Shown here one piece after another: positions 13,419 through 21,689 of a stretch of 64,000 bases of DNA; within the stretch, counting starts at the first letter, position 1, and each line of letters opens with the position of its first letter. The DNA is taken from the NCBI GenBank assembly GCA_005779305.1, contig SXJR01000049.1, positions 1 through 64,000 of the forward strand. Reading direction: 5' to 3'. The stretch is from Myxococcales bacterium (lineage in GTDB: Bacteria; Myxococcota_A; Polyangia; Haliangiales; Haliangiaceae). Below the pieces are notes generated by a model. That model worked only from the letters and a program-made list of their open reading frames with translations. It searched no databases and was not told where the DNA came from. Position numbers and translations under genes: made by a program.

Positions 13419-16379
13419 TCAGGGGCCGACGCGGATGAGCAGATCGCGAGAGAGGGAGCGGGAGGCGCCGGTGAGGGCGTCGGTGGTGACGGAGACGTCG
13501 AGCTCGTTGCCGGAGACGGAGCCGTGGCAACTGCCGCAGACGGCGTCGAAGAGCTCTTCGACGATGCCCATGCTGATGATCTCGCCGGGGGCGTTCTGGT
13601 GCTCTTCGCCCATGGTGACGATCGGAGTGCCGGCGGCGTCCTGGAGCTCGACCACGACACCGGCGCCGGCGGGCACGTTGACGCGCACCGAGCCGTCGGC
13701 GGCGAGGGCGGCGGTCCCGACCAAGGCCCGGTTCTGGTAGATCGGACCGCTCGTCAGACTCGCGGGCGCCGGGTTCTCGACGTAGAACGCGATCCGCTCG
13801 GCCGCCCGGAAGGCATCGACCGGCCGGCCGCGACGGAGGTTGCCGGTGAGGACCGTGAAGATCATCGGCGCGTCCGGCATGTGGATGATGGCGCGGCCGG
13901 CGCCGGTGATGGCCTCGTCCGACGAACCGCCGAACACGAGCTGGCGGCGGTTGACGTACGGCGTGATCGGAAGCCGCTTGATCGCCAGCACGCCGTCGAC
14001 CTGAGCGCCGGCCCCGCCGACCAGCGTCGTGCGGACGCCGGTCCGGGGATCGATGGCCACGAGGTCCCAGTCGAACGCCGTCGCGGCCGCGAGATCGCCG
14101 CCGTAGCTCGTGTACGAGACCATGATCCGCCCGTCGGGCATGCCGAACGGGTTGCGATACGCGCCCTGGGTCGCCGTCCCCACGCGGCCGGTCGCGGCTG
14201 GATCGGGGAACGTCACCGATGGCAGGTAGCCGTCGTCGTTGCGTCCGAGCTCGAACGGTCCCACCGAGCGGTTGAAGATCGCGAGCGTGCCGGCGCCGCC
14301 GCGCGCGCCCGGATCGCTCCAGATCGCGAGCAGGTTCGCGTTCAGGTCCTCGCGGATGTCGGTGGCCTGTCCGTATCCGACCGAGGGGGCGGTCACGGCG
14401 AGGTCGCCGGGGTCGGCGTAGGCCGACCGCGAGCGCTGCGCGAGCAGCGGGTGGTAGTCGGTTCGGTCCCAGTTGATGCGTCGTCCCGACACCTGATAGA
14501 AGTCGCCCGCCGGCCCGGTCGACACCTTCTCCGTCGACATCGACATCCGGCCCTCGCGCATGACCTGCGGGTTGATCTCCGAGTTGGTGAGGAACGTCAT
14601 CTGCTCGATCGCCGTGCCATCGGGCCGCATGCGATAGAGGTCGGACTGGGGCAGGAACAGCTTGCGCGACCGGGTCCCGCTCCGCGACGAGGCGAAGACG
14701 ATCCACGCGCCATCGGGTGACCACGCCGGATCGAAGTTGTGGACCTTCAGGCCGTTCACGTCCGGCGCCGCCGGCGTGATCCGCCGACAGTCGCTGCCGT
14801 CCAGGTTCACGGTCCAGACCCCGAGCGGATCGCCCGCGCCGCTGCGCATCGAGAACGTCACCGACGTGCCATCGTGGCGGACGTCTGGTCCCCGGACGTC
14901 GGCCTGGGCCACGGCCACGCCACAGCCGCCCAGCAACGACGTGCTGGCGCCGACGCCGGTGATGGCGCCGAGGGCGCCGACGCTGGCCGGCGCCACGCGC
15001 AGATCCGAACCGCCCTGGTAGGTGTCGAACTCGAGCGGCCCCGCGACGTGCCCGACGGCGCGGTCGACAAAGACCAGCGGGATCGTGCTGCCCTGAGCCA
15101 GGGCGTCGATCTCGCCGCGGGCCACCATGTCGGCACGCAAGATCCGGACCCACTCGGTGAAGATGCAGATCGGCTCCCTGGTCGCCGGGTCGAAGGGCGT
15201 CTGACACACCGAGGCGTCGCCCACGAACAGCTGGCCGCCGCGGTGGGCGATCCCGCCGTCGGGGCGGGTGATGGTCTTGGCGACCGCCCGCCCGCGCCGC
15301 GGATCCGGCACCTCCATGGCCATGAACTCCGACACCATGAGGTGGTAGTTCTTCTCGAGCGCCACCGCCGAGAAGAAGCCCTCGCTGCCCGAGCGCAGCT
15401 TGAAGTCGTTGCCGGCGTGCGGGCTGTGGCAGGCCGCGAACGAGCAGCCGCGGGTGACGAGCATCGGCTGCACGTGCTCGGCGAAGAACTGCCGTCCTGG
15501 GTCACCGAGGCCGAACTCGATCTTGCCGACCTTCTCGGCCCAGGCGCGGAGGACCTGGTAGGGGCCGTCGGGCGCGGTGCGGTCGGGGTACATGTCGCCG
15601 CCGGTGTGGGGACCGCCGCCGGCCCGACGCGCCAGCGGGATGCGGAGGATCTGTGATTGATCGACGGGCGCGTCGATGAACGCCCAGACCTGGCTCATGT
15701 TGAAGGCGACCTGGGTGCTGGCCTCTGGCCCGGTGCCGCAGGTGACGTAGAAGTCGGCCTGCGGCGCGCCGTGGCAGGTCGACGACGCGCAGCGGGCCAC
15801 GATCGGCTGGACCTGGGCCTGGAACTCCGCGAAGTTGGGGTTGGCGAGGTACGGCGCCGGGTCGAACCCGCTGGGGACCGCGGTGGCGCAGTCGCCGGCG
15901 CCCTCCTGCGACGGCGTCGGCGGCGGCAACCCGTTCTCGGTGGCGCCGTTCTCGGTCCAGGTCAAGAGGGTGAGGTACGCGTCCTCCCCGACGATCAGGT
16001 TGGCGCCGCCGACGTGACCGACGCGCAGCGGCTCGAAGTCGTCGCCGTAGGGGACCTCGAGCTGGTTCGAGGCGGTGGCCTTGATCAGCAAGAGCGGCAC
16101 GGTGTAGGAGCCGAACGCGACCAGCACGTCGCGCCGCTTCTGGACGTTCTCGAAGCTGGTGACGTCGAAGTTGCCGCCGGCGTGGCCGTACGGATCCTCG
16201 TCGTTGGTGCGGTGACACCCCGAGGTGTTCCCGGCGCACGAGTTGATCAAGATCGGCTCGATGTGCCGCGTGTAGTAGGTCCGGCGCGGCGGCGGATCAC
16301 TGCAGGCCGCCAGCGCGGCGACCACCCCTGCCAGCCCCAGCGTGACCAGACGGCCGCGATCTTCGACGAGGTGGGCCAT
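13419..16379 (-). CDS. HzsA-related multiheme lipoprotein with TolB-like propeller (paralogue 1)
   Basis: The 986-residue protein has a lipoprotein signal ending LAAC. It carries unusual heme-binding motifs: CASSTCH and CSFAACH are CX4CH, and a C-terminal CGSCH is canonical CXXCH. A further CAGNTSGCH lies near the N-terminus. The middle (about residues 560-750) has WD40-like/TolB blades such as PAWSPDGAWIVFASSRSG. This architecture resembles proteins annotated as related to the hydrazine synthase alpha subunit. In this setting I infer a periplasmic or surface electron carrier. A perfect FNR-type palindrome lies 41.5 nt upstream of its ATG, separating it from the hcrA operon. Confidence 0.7.
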   Translation of the reverse strand: MAHLVEDRGRLVTLGLAGVVAALAACSDPPPRRTYYTRHIEPILINSCAGNTSGCHRTNDEDPYGHAGGNFDVTSFENVQKRRDVLVAFGSYTVPLLLIKATASNQLEVPYGDDFEPLRVGHVGGANLIVGEDAYLTLLTWTENGATENGLPPPTPSQEGAGDCATAVPSGFDPAPYLANPNFAEFQAQVQPIVARCASSTCHGAPQADFYVTCGTGPEASTQVAFNMSQVWAFIDAPVDQSQILRIPLARRAGGGPHTGGDMYPDRTAPDGPYQVLRAWAEKVGKIEFGLGDPGRQFFAEHVQPMLVTRGCSFAACHSPHAGNDFKLRSGSEGFFSAVALEKNYHLMVSEFMAMEVPDPRRGRAVAKTITRPDGGIAHRGGQLFVGDASVCQTPFDPATREPICIFTEWVRILRADMVARGEIDALAQGSTIPLVFVDRAVGHVAGPLEFDTYQGGSDLRVAPASVGALGAITGVGASTSLLGGCGVAVAQADVRGPDVRHDGTSVTFSMRSGAGDPLGVWTVNLDGSDCRRITPAAPDVNGLKVHNFDPAWSPDGAWIVFASSRSGTRSRKLFLPQSDLYRMRPDGTAIEQMTFLTNSEINPQVMREGRMSMSTEKVSTGPAGDFYQVSGRRINWDRTDYHPLLAQRSRSAYADPGDLAVTAPSVGYGQATDIREDLNANLLAIWSDPGARGGAGTLAIFNRSVGPFELGRNDDGYLPSVTFPDPAATGRVGTATQGAYRNPFGMPDGRIMVSYTSYGGDLAAATAFDWDLVAIDPRTGVRTTLVGGAGAQVDGVLAIKRLPITPYVNRRQLVFGGSSDEAITGAGRAIIHMPDAPMIFTVLTGNLRRGRPVDAFRAAERIAFYVENPAPASLTSGPIYQNRALVGTAALAADGSVRVNVPAGAGVVVELQDAAGTPIVTMGEEHQNAPGEIISMGIVEELFDAVCGSCHGSVSGNELDVSVTTDALTGASRSLSRDLLIRVGP

Positions 16380-16412
16380 CGTCAGAGCGTCGCAGGCCGG
16401 GCGCGGGGCCAA

Positions 16413-16428
16413 CTTGACGGGCGTCAAG
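16413..16428 (-). promoter_or_regulatory. FNR-type box for the HzsA-related gene
   Basis: The sequence cTTGACgggcGTCAAg is a near-perfect palindrome. Its centre is 41.5 nt from the A of the ATG at 16379, which is the class II activator position if transcription starts at the start codon. The matching -10 position holds GACGCT, a weak match. Confidence 0.7.
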
Positions 16429-16440
16429 TCGCCGAGCGGG

Positions 16441-18657
16441 CTACCTGGCCCGCAGCGCGGCCAGCACCCGCGCCGGCGTGAAGGGCAAGCGATCGAGGCG
16501 CACCCCGACCGCGTCGTGGATGGCGTTGGCGATCGCCGGGATGGACGGGTGCAGGGGGCCCTCGCCCGCCTCCTTGGCGCCGTACGGACCCTCGGGATCG
16601 CCGGTCTCGACCAGGAGCGCGGTGAGCTCCGGCGTGTCGAGCGTCGTCGGCAGACGATAGTCGAGGAGCGACGGGCCACGGTGGAGCCCGTCGTCGCCGA
16701 TGATGTGTTCTTCGAACCGGGCCTCGGCGAACCCCATGTACACGCCGCCCTCGATCTGGCCTTCGACCAGCATCGGGTTGATCGCGCGGCCGCAGTCGTG
16801 CGCAGCCCAGATGTGGTCGACCCGCACGTCGCCGCGCTCGACGTCGACAGTGACCTCAGCGACGTGGGCGGTGAACGAGTACGCCGGTGAGGCGCCGATG
16901 GTCCCGCCGCGATAGGCGCCGTGGTTGTCCTTGGGCGTGTCGTAGTGGCCGACCGCGATCAGCGGCCCAAGCCTGGCCTCGGCCAGCCGGAAGGCCTCGA
17001 CCCCGGTCACTGGCTCGCCGCCGACCGCGTCGCGGATGCGGGTCGCCAGCTCGCGGGCCGCGCGCTGGCACGCGTTGCCGGCCATCACCGTGGTGCGGCT
17101 CGAGTAGCCGCCGAGATCGACCGGCGTCAGATCGGTGTCGCCGAGGATCACGCGGATCGCGGCGGGCTCGACGCCCAGCTCCTCGGCGACGATCGACGCC
17201 AGCATGGCGGTGACCCCCTGCCCCATCTCGCTGGCGCCCGAGAACACGGTGACCCGCCCCGAGCGGTCGACCTTGAGCTGCACGGCGCTCTGCGGCATCG
17301 GGTTGGGATAGATCGGGTAGTTGGTGCCGCTGATGTAGAACGAGCCGGCGACGCCGACGCCGCGCCCGAACGGCAGCTTGCGGAACTTGGCCTTCCATCC
17401 GCTGGCCTCCTCGACACGGTCGAGGCACAGGCGGAAGCCGATCGACCGGATCAGGAGCTCGTTGATCGTGCGTTCGCCGGCCTCGAGCGTGTTGCGTCGC
17501 CGCAGCTCGATGGGATCGATGCCGAGCTGCTCGGCCAGGCGATCGACCGTGACCTCGAAGGCGAAGCGCGGCTGGACGCTGCCGTGCCCCCGCTTGGGAC
17601 CACACGCCGGCTTGTTGGTGTAGACCCGCGTCGAGTCGAGCCGGTAGGCGCGCAGGCGCAGCGGCGCGGTCACCAGCTGGCCGGCGTAGTAGGTGGTGAC
17701 CAGGCCGAACGAGGCGTAGGCGCCGCCGTCGATCAGGGTGGTGAGATCGCAGCCGGTGAGGGTGCCGTCGCGGGTGGCGCCCAGACGCATGCGCATCCGC
17801 ATCGGGTGACGGCCGCGGTGGGCGTAGAACACCTCCTCGCGGGTGTAGAGCAGCTTGACCGGACGGCCGGTGACCATCGCCAGCTTGGCGACGCAGAACT
17901 CCAGGTCGAACGGCTCGCTCTTGCCGCCGAAGGCGCCGCCGAGCGGTGGCTGGATCACGCGGATGCGGTCCTCGGGCAACCCCAGGACGCGGGCCAGCTC
18001 GCGGTGCAGGTAGTGCGCGACCTGGGTCGTGCTGATCACGGTGAGCACGCCCTGCGGCTCCCAGGTCGCGATCGCGCAGTGCGGCTCGAGCGCCGCGTGG
18101 GTGGTGCCCTCGAACCAGTACTCCGCGTCGACGACCGCGTCGCTGCCGGCCAGCTCGGCGTCGACGTCGCCGAACGCGAGCTGCACCGCCTTGGTGACGT
18201 TGCCGGTGCGAGCCGCGGCGTTGACCTTGGGCGCGTCGGGGCGGAGCGCGTGCTCGGGATCGAGCACGTGGGGAAGGACCTCCCAGGTGACCACGACCGC
18301 AGCGGCGGCGCGGGCCGCGGTAGCCTCGTCGATGGCAGCGACGCAGGCGACGGCGTCACCGACGAAGGCGGCCTTGTCGAGCGCCAGCGGGTACTCGTCC
18401 TGGGTCCACGGGATGATGCCGTAGCGGACCGGCAGGTCGCGTCCCGTGATCACGGCGTGCACACCGGGCATGGCGAGGGCCGGAGCGGCGTCGATGGCCA
18501 CGATGCGCGCGTGCGGGTGCGGGCTGCGCACCAGCCGGGCGTGCAGCATGCCGGGTAGCGCGTGGTCGTCGGCGAAGCGGGTTCGGCCGGTGACGGCGTC
18601 GTAAGCCCGCGGATTGGGCACGCGCTGACCGACACCCGCGCTCTTCACGGCGGTCAC
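16441..18657 (-). CDS. hcrA: 4-hydroxybenzoyl-CoA reductase alpha subunit (xanthine oxidase family)
   Basis: This is the molybdopterin-cytosine-dinucleotide subunit of 4-hydroxybenzoyl-CoA reductase, which removes the para-hydroxyl group to give benzoyl-CoA. The 738-residue protein has the family's N-terminal domain and the Mo-binding motifs (QPPLGGAFGGKSEP, GHGSVQPRFAFE, GASEMGQGV, and the C-terminal GAKEAGEGPLHP with the catalytic Glu). The start is the GTG at 18657, which overlaps the hcrC stop as GTGA. Its operon position after bcrCBAD and hcrC, together with a distant hcrB that has the diagnostic extra Fe-S loop, supports 4-hydroxybenzoyl-CoA rather than another purine- or aldehyde-type substrate. 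Confidence 0.85.
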   Translation of the reverse strand: MTAVKSAGVGQRVPNPRAYDAVTGRTRFADDHALPGMLHARLVRSPHPHARIVAIDAAPALAMPGVHAVITGRDLPVRYGIIPWTQDEYPLALDKAAFVGDAVACVAAIDEATAARAAAAVVVTWEVLPHVLDPEHALRPDAPKVNAAARTGNVTKAVQLAFGDVDAELAGSDAVVDAEYWFEGTTHAALEPHCAIATWEPQGVLTVISTTQVAHYLHRELARVLGLPEDRIRVIQPPLGGAFGGKSEPFDLEFCVAKLAMVTGRPVKLLYTREEVFYAHRGRHPMRMRMRLGATRDGTLTGCDLTTLIDGGAYASFGLVTTYYAGQLVTAPLRLRAYRLDSTRVYTNKPACGPKRGHGSVQPRFAFEVTVDRLAEQLGIDPIELRRRNTLEAGERTINELLIRSIGFRLCLDRVEEASGWKAKFRKLPFGRGVGVAGSFYISGTNYPIYPNPMPQSAVQLKVDRSGRVTVFSGASEMGQGVTAMLASIVAEELGVEPAAIRVILGDTDLTPVDLGGYSSRTTVMAGNACQRAARELATRIRDAVGGEPVTGVEAFRLAEARLGPLIAVGHYDTPKDNHGAYRGGTIGASPAYSFTAHVAEVTVDVERGDVRVDHIWAAHDCGRAINPMLVEGQIEGGVYMGFAEARFEEHIIGDDGLHRGPSLLDYRLPTTLDTPELTALLVETGDPEGPYGAKEAGEGPLHPSIPAIANAIHDAVGVRLDRLPFTPARVLAALRAR

Positions 18658-19115
18658 TCCTCGTGCTCCCCCGCTCCCGCGGCGACCACGGCGTCGATGA
18701 TCTTGGTGTAGCCCGTGCAGCGGCACAGGTTCCCCGACAGCGCGGCGCGGACCTGGGCGCGATCGGGACGCGCGACGCGAGTGAGGAGCGCGGCCGCGCT
18801 CATCAACATGCCGGGTGTGCAGAACCCGCACTGGGTGGCGCCGTGCTCGACGAAGGCCACCTGCAGCCGGTGCAGTGTGCCGCCGCGAGCGAGCGACTCG
18901 ACGGTGTCGACCCGGCGCCCTTCGGTGGCAGCGGCCAGGGTCAGGCAGGCGAGCACCGGCTGGCCGTCGACGAGCACGGTGCAGGCACCGCACTCGCCGG
19001 AGTCACAACCCTGCTTGGTGCCGGTGAGCGCGAGATCGTAGCGAAGCAGCTCGAGCAGAGTGCGCGAGGCCGGAACCGCAGCGGTGATGCGATCGCCGTT
19101 GACGGTCAGGGTCAC
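18654..19115 (-). CDS. hcrC: 4-hydroxybenzoyl-CoA reductase gamma subunit ([2Fe-2S])
   Basis: This is the small electron-transfer subunit with two [2Fe-2S] clusters. The plant-type ferredoxin set is Cys37, 42, 45 and 57, and the alpha-helical set is Cys96, 99, 131 and 133 (CGFC and CRC motifs). I prefer the GTG at 19115 because an AGGAG sequence lies 9 nt upstream. An ATG at 19148 would add 11 residues and overlap the previous gene. The last bases overlap hcrA (GTGA). The length of 153 residues is typical. Confidence 0.88.
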   Translation of the reverse strand: MTLTVNGDRITAAVPASRTLLELLRYDLALTGTKQGCDSGECGACTVLVDGQPVLACLTLAAATEGRRVDTVESLARGGTLHRLQVAFVEHGATQCGFCTPGMLMSAAALLTRVARPDRAQVRAALSGNLCRCTGYTKIIDAVVAAGAGEHEE

Positions 19116-19128
19116 CGTCGAGTGCTCC

Positions 19129-20388
19129 TCAGCCGCGGGCGAGCGCATGGAGCTCCTCGTCGGCCAGGACGTGACCCTGGTGTTTGGCGTGATCGAGCAG
19201 GCGCGTCACCAGCTCGTCGCGCGGCTCGTAGCCGTGGCGGCGCAGCCACCACACCACGTTGGCGCGGCCGCTGTAGTGACCGACGGCGATCTCCTGGTCG
19301 CGGCCGAAGTCGTGGGCCGGCACCGACGAGTACACGCGGTCGGCGAGATCGACGTCGCCCTGCAACTCGGCCTTGGCCACCGCAGCGGCGTGCACCCCGG
19401 TGGCGGTGCGAAACGCATCCCGCCCGGCCAGGGGATAGGAGCACGGCACCGGCACGCCGGTGGCGGCACTGATCCGCTCCACGTACTCGACCAGGCAGGT
19501 GTGGTCGTGACGGGCCGGATCGAGCAGCTTCAGCAGGTGGAGGTTGAGCAGGACCAGATCGATCGGCGTGTTCCCGGTGCGTTCGCCGAGCCCGAGGCCG
19601 CAGCCGTGGACCCGGTCGACGCCCCACTCGAGCGCGAACAGCGCGTTGGTCAGCGCGTGGCCGCGGTCGTTGTGACCGTGCCAGTCGATCGCGACCCGGT
19701 CCTCGACGTCGAGGGCCCGCAGCACGCCGCGGGTGAACGCGATCAGGTTGCGCACGCCGTCGGGGGTGGCGTGGCCGCAGGTGTCGCACAGCACCAGCCG
19801 GGTGGCGCCCGCGTCGATGGCGGTGCGGAACAGCCGATCGAGCGCCGCGGGATGGCTTCGCGTGGTGTCCTCGGTGACGAAGGTGGCCGGCAGGCCGGCC
19901 GCGACCACCGCGGCGACGGCCTCGCGGGTGCGACCGGCCAGGTGATCGACATCCCAGTCCTCGGCGAGACTGCGCAACGGACTCGACCCGATGAACACCG
20001 AGACCTCGATCGCGGCGCCGACGCGCTGGCTCACGTCGATCACCGGCGTGATGTCGGCGAGCACCGTGCGGGCGGCACAGTTGGGCGCGATCGGCAGGCG
20101 CTCGGCGACGATCGCCCGCAGCAGGCGCTCGACGTCGGCCCGGGCTCGCGGACCGGCGCCGGGGAGACCGAGATCGACGGCGTCGATGCCGAGCCGGGCC
20201 ATGAGGCGGAGCAGCGCCAGCTTGTCGTCGACGTCCGGATCGCGGACCGACGGCGACTGCAGACCGTCGCGCAGGGTCTCGTCGAGCAAGCCGGGCGGCT
20301 TGCGCAGCACCGGGCCACGCCGATCCTTCTCGTTCCAGTCGTAGATGCGGCTGGCCGGGTCGTCGCGATCGACCAAGATCGTCGCCAT
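19129..20388 (-). CDS. DRE-TIM metallolyase (isopropylmalate/homocitrate synthase-like)
   Basis: The 419-residue protein belongs to the HMGL-like superfamily. DETLRDGLQ near residues 36-44 supplies a metal-binding Asp and catalytic Arg, and WHGHNDRGHA supplies the two metal-binding His residues. A TGNTPIDLVLLNL element follows. These enzymes condense an acyl-CoA with a 2-oxo acid or run the reverse cleavage. The usual C-terminal regulatory domain of LeuA is absent. It lies inside the benzoyl-CoA reductase operon, six nt from the hemerythrin gene, so a role in handling ring-cleavage or acetyl-CoA products is plausible. The substrate cannot be read from the sequence. Confidence 0.75.
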   Translation of the reverse strand: MATILVDRDDPASRIYDWNEKDRRGPVLRKPPGLLDETLRDGLQSPSVRDPDVDDKLALLRLMARLGIDAVDLGLPGAGPRARADVERLLRAIVAERLPIAPNCAARTVLADITPVIDVSQRVGAAIEVSVFIGSSPLRSLAEDWDVDHLAGRTREAVAAVVAAGLPATFVTEDTTRSHPAALDRLFRTAIDAGATRLVLCDTCGHATPDGVRNLIAFTRGVLRALDVEDRVAIDWHGHNDRGHALTNALFALEWGVDRVHGCGLGLGERTGNTPIDLVLLNLHLLKLLDPARHDHTCLVEYVERISAATGVPVPCSYPLAGRDAFRTATGVHAAAVAKAELQGDVDLADRVYSSVPAHDFGRDQEIAVGHYSGRANVVWWLRRHGYEPRDELVTRLLDHAKHQGHVLADEELHALARG

Positions 20389-20394
20389 GACCGG

Positions 20395-20838
20395 CTACCG
20401 GAAGGCCCGCAGGCTCGCGACCAGCGCCGCTCGCTCGCCCTCGGGCAGGCCGGCGTCGGTCATCGGGTAGACGATCGCCTCTTCCTTGTCGTTGTGGTCG
20501 CCGAGCACGTCCAGCATCGCCAGCTTCTCGTCGGCGTAGGCGCCGAGATCGTGACGGTCGACGGCCGCGACCATCAACTCGAGGTGACGCTCGATGGCCC
20601 GGTGCTCCTGGCGCATGACCGCGGTCGGCCCGCCGTTCATGCCGGTGACCCGATCGAAGGTCGGGAACAGGAGCTCGTCCTCGAGCCGGATGTGACGGCG
20701 CAGCCCGCCTGCGAACTCGGCGAGCACCTGGGCGGCGACGGCGACGTCGCCGGCGCGCAGCCGCTCACTGGCCTCGGCCAGGAGGCGGTCGAGTCGATCA
20801 TGATCGGCCGAGAGATATCCATTGACGGTGTCGGTCAT
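20395..20838 (-). CDS. Hemerythrin HHE-domain protein
   Basis: The 147-residue all-helical protein has the spaced His/Glu ligands of hemerythrin-like diiron proteins: SADHDRLD, RRHIRLEDELLFP, MRQEHRAIERHLE and GDHNDKEEAIVYP. These proteins bind O2, NO or iron. It starts in an ATGA overlap with bcrD, so it is translated together with the oxygen-sensitive benzoyl-CoA reductase. I infer oxygen scavenging or sensing that protects the reductase, or diiron-centre storage. The reading frame upstream of this ATG only shadows bcrD. Confidence 0.85.
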   Translation of the reverse strand: MTDTVNGYLSADHDRLDRLLAEASERLRAGDVAVAAQVLAEFAGGLRRHIRLEDELLFPTFDRVTGMNGGPTAVMRQEHRAIERHLELMVAAVDRHDLGAYADEKLAMLDVLGDHNDKEEAIVYPMTDAGLPEGERAALVASLRAFR

Positions 20839-21689
20839 GCGTACTCCTGGACCACCGGGACGGCCGTGGTCAGCTTGCGATGGCGGAACCCGGCCCACAA
20901 CGCGGCGCCGACGGCCCCGGCGTGGACCGACAGCGGATGGCTGAGCACCTCGATCTCGGCCCCGCTCTCGGCCAGGCGTTCGCGCAGGCAGGCGAGGAGC
21001 CCGCCATCCTGGGCCAGCCCGCCGGTGACCAGCACCGGCGACCCTCCCTTGGCCGAGCGAAGGAGCTTGGCCAGGCGGATCGCGACCGACTCGTGGATGC
21101 CGCGCAGGATCTCGCCGGTCGAGACGCCACGGGACACCATGTTGATGACGTCGGTCTCGGCCAGCACGGCGCAGATGCCCGACACCGGCTCGGGGCGGCT
21201 CGCCGCCTGCGACAGCGCGCTGATCTCGTCGAGGCGGACTCCAAGGTAACGCGCGATGTTCTCGATGAACTGCCCGGTCCCGGCGGCGCACTGCGAGGTC
21301 ATGCGCGACGCCAGCACCCGGGCCCGCGGATCGATCACGATGGCGCGCGCCCACAGCGCGCCGACGTCGAGCACCGAGCGAGCACGGGACTCGAGGAAGA
21401 TGGCGCCGCGGCCGTGGCAGGTCATGCCGTAGAAGTGACCGGTGCGCACCCCCTCGGCGACGTCGCCGTCCCCGGTCGACGCCACGTAGGCCAGGTCGCT
21501 TTGCTCGACCCCAGCCGCGTGCAGGGCCGCGGCCAGCGCCGTGGTCAACACCGCGCGCGGATCGCGGCGGCGGATACGCTCGAGGTGGGTGGCGCGCAGG
21601 GTGCCGCCGCCGTCGCCGTCGTCGTCGAGCACGACCACCTTGATCGCGCTCGAGCCGACGTCGATGCCACAGGTGGTCAGGCGCTGCAT
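20835..21689 (-). CDS. bcrD: Benzoyl-CoA reductase subunit D (ATPase/Fe-S)
   Basis: BcrD and BcrA form the ATP-hydrolysing half of class I benzoyl-CoA reductase. They share a [4Fe-4S] cluster and raise the energy of electrons passed to BcrBC. The 284-residue protein has the ASKHA-type phosphate loops (GIDVGSSAIK; LVTGGLAQDGGL) and the two cluster-ligand segments (SQCAAGTGQF and SGICAVLAETD). Its size fits the roughly 30-kDa D subunit. The ATG at 21689 overlaps the end of bcrA by 13 nt. Confidence 0.88.
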   Translation of the reverse strand: MQRLTTCGIDVGSSAIKVVVLDDDGDGGGTLRATHLERIRRRDPRAVLTTALAAALHAAGVEQSDLAYVASTGDGDVAEGVRTGHFYGMTCHGRGAIFLESRARSVLDVGALWARAIVIDPRARVLASRMTSQCAAGTGQFIENIARYLGVRLDEISALSQAASRPEPVSGICAVLAETDVINMVSRGVSTGEILRGIHESVAIRLAKLLRSAKGGSPVLVTGGLAQDGGLLACLRERLAESGAEIEVLSHPLSVHAGAVGAALWAGFRHRKLTTAVPVVQEYA

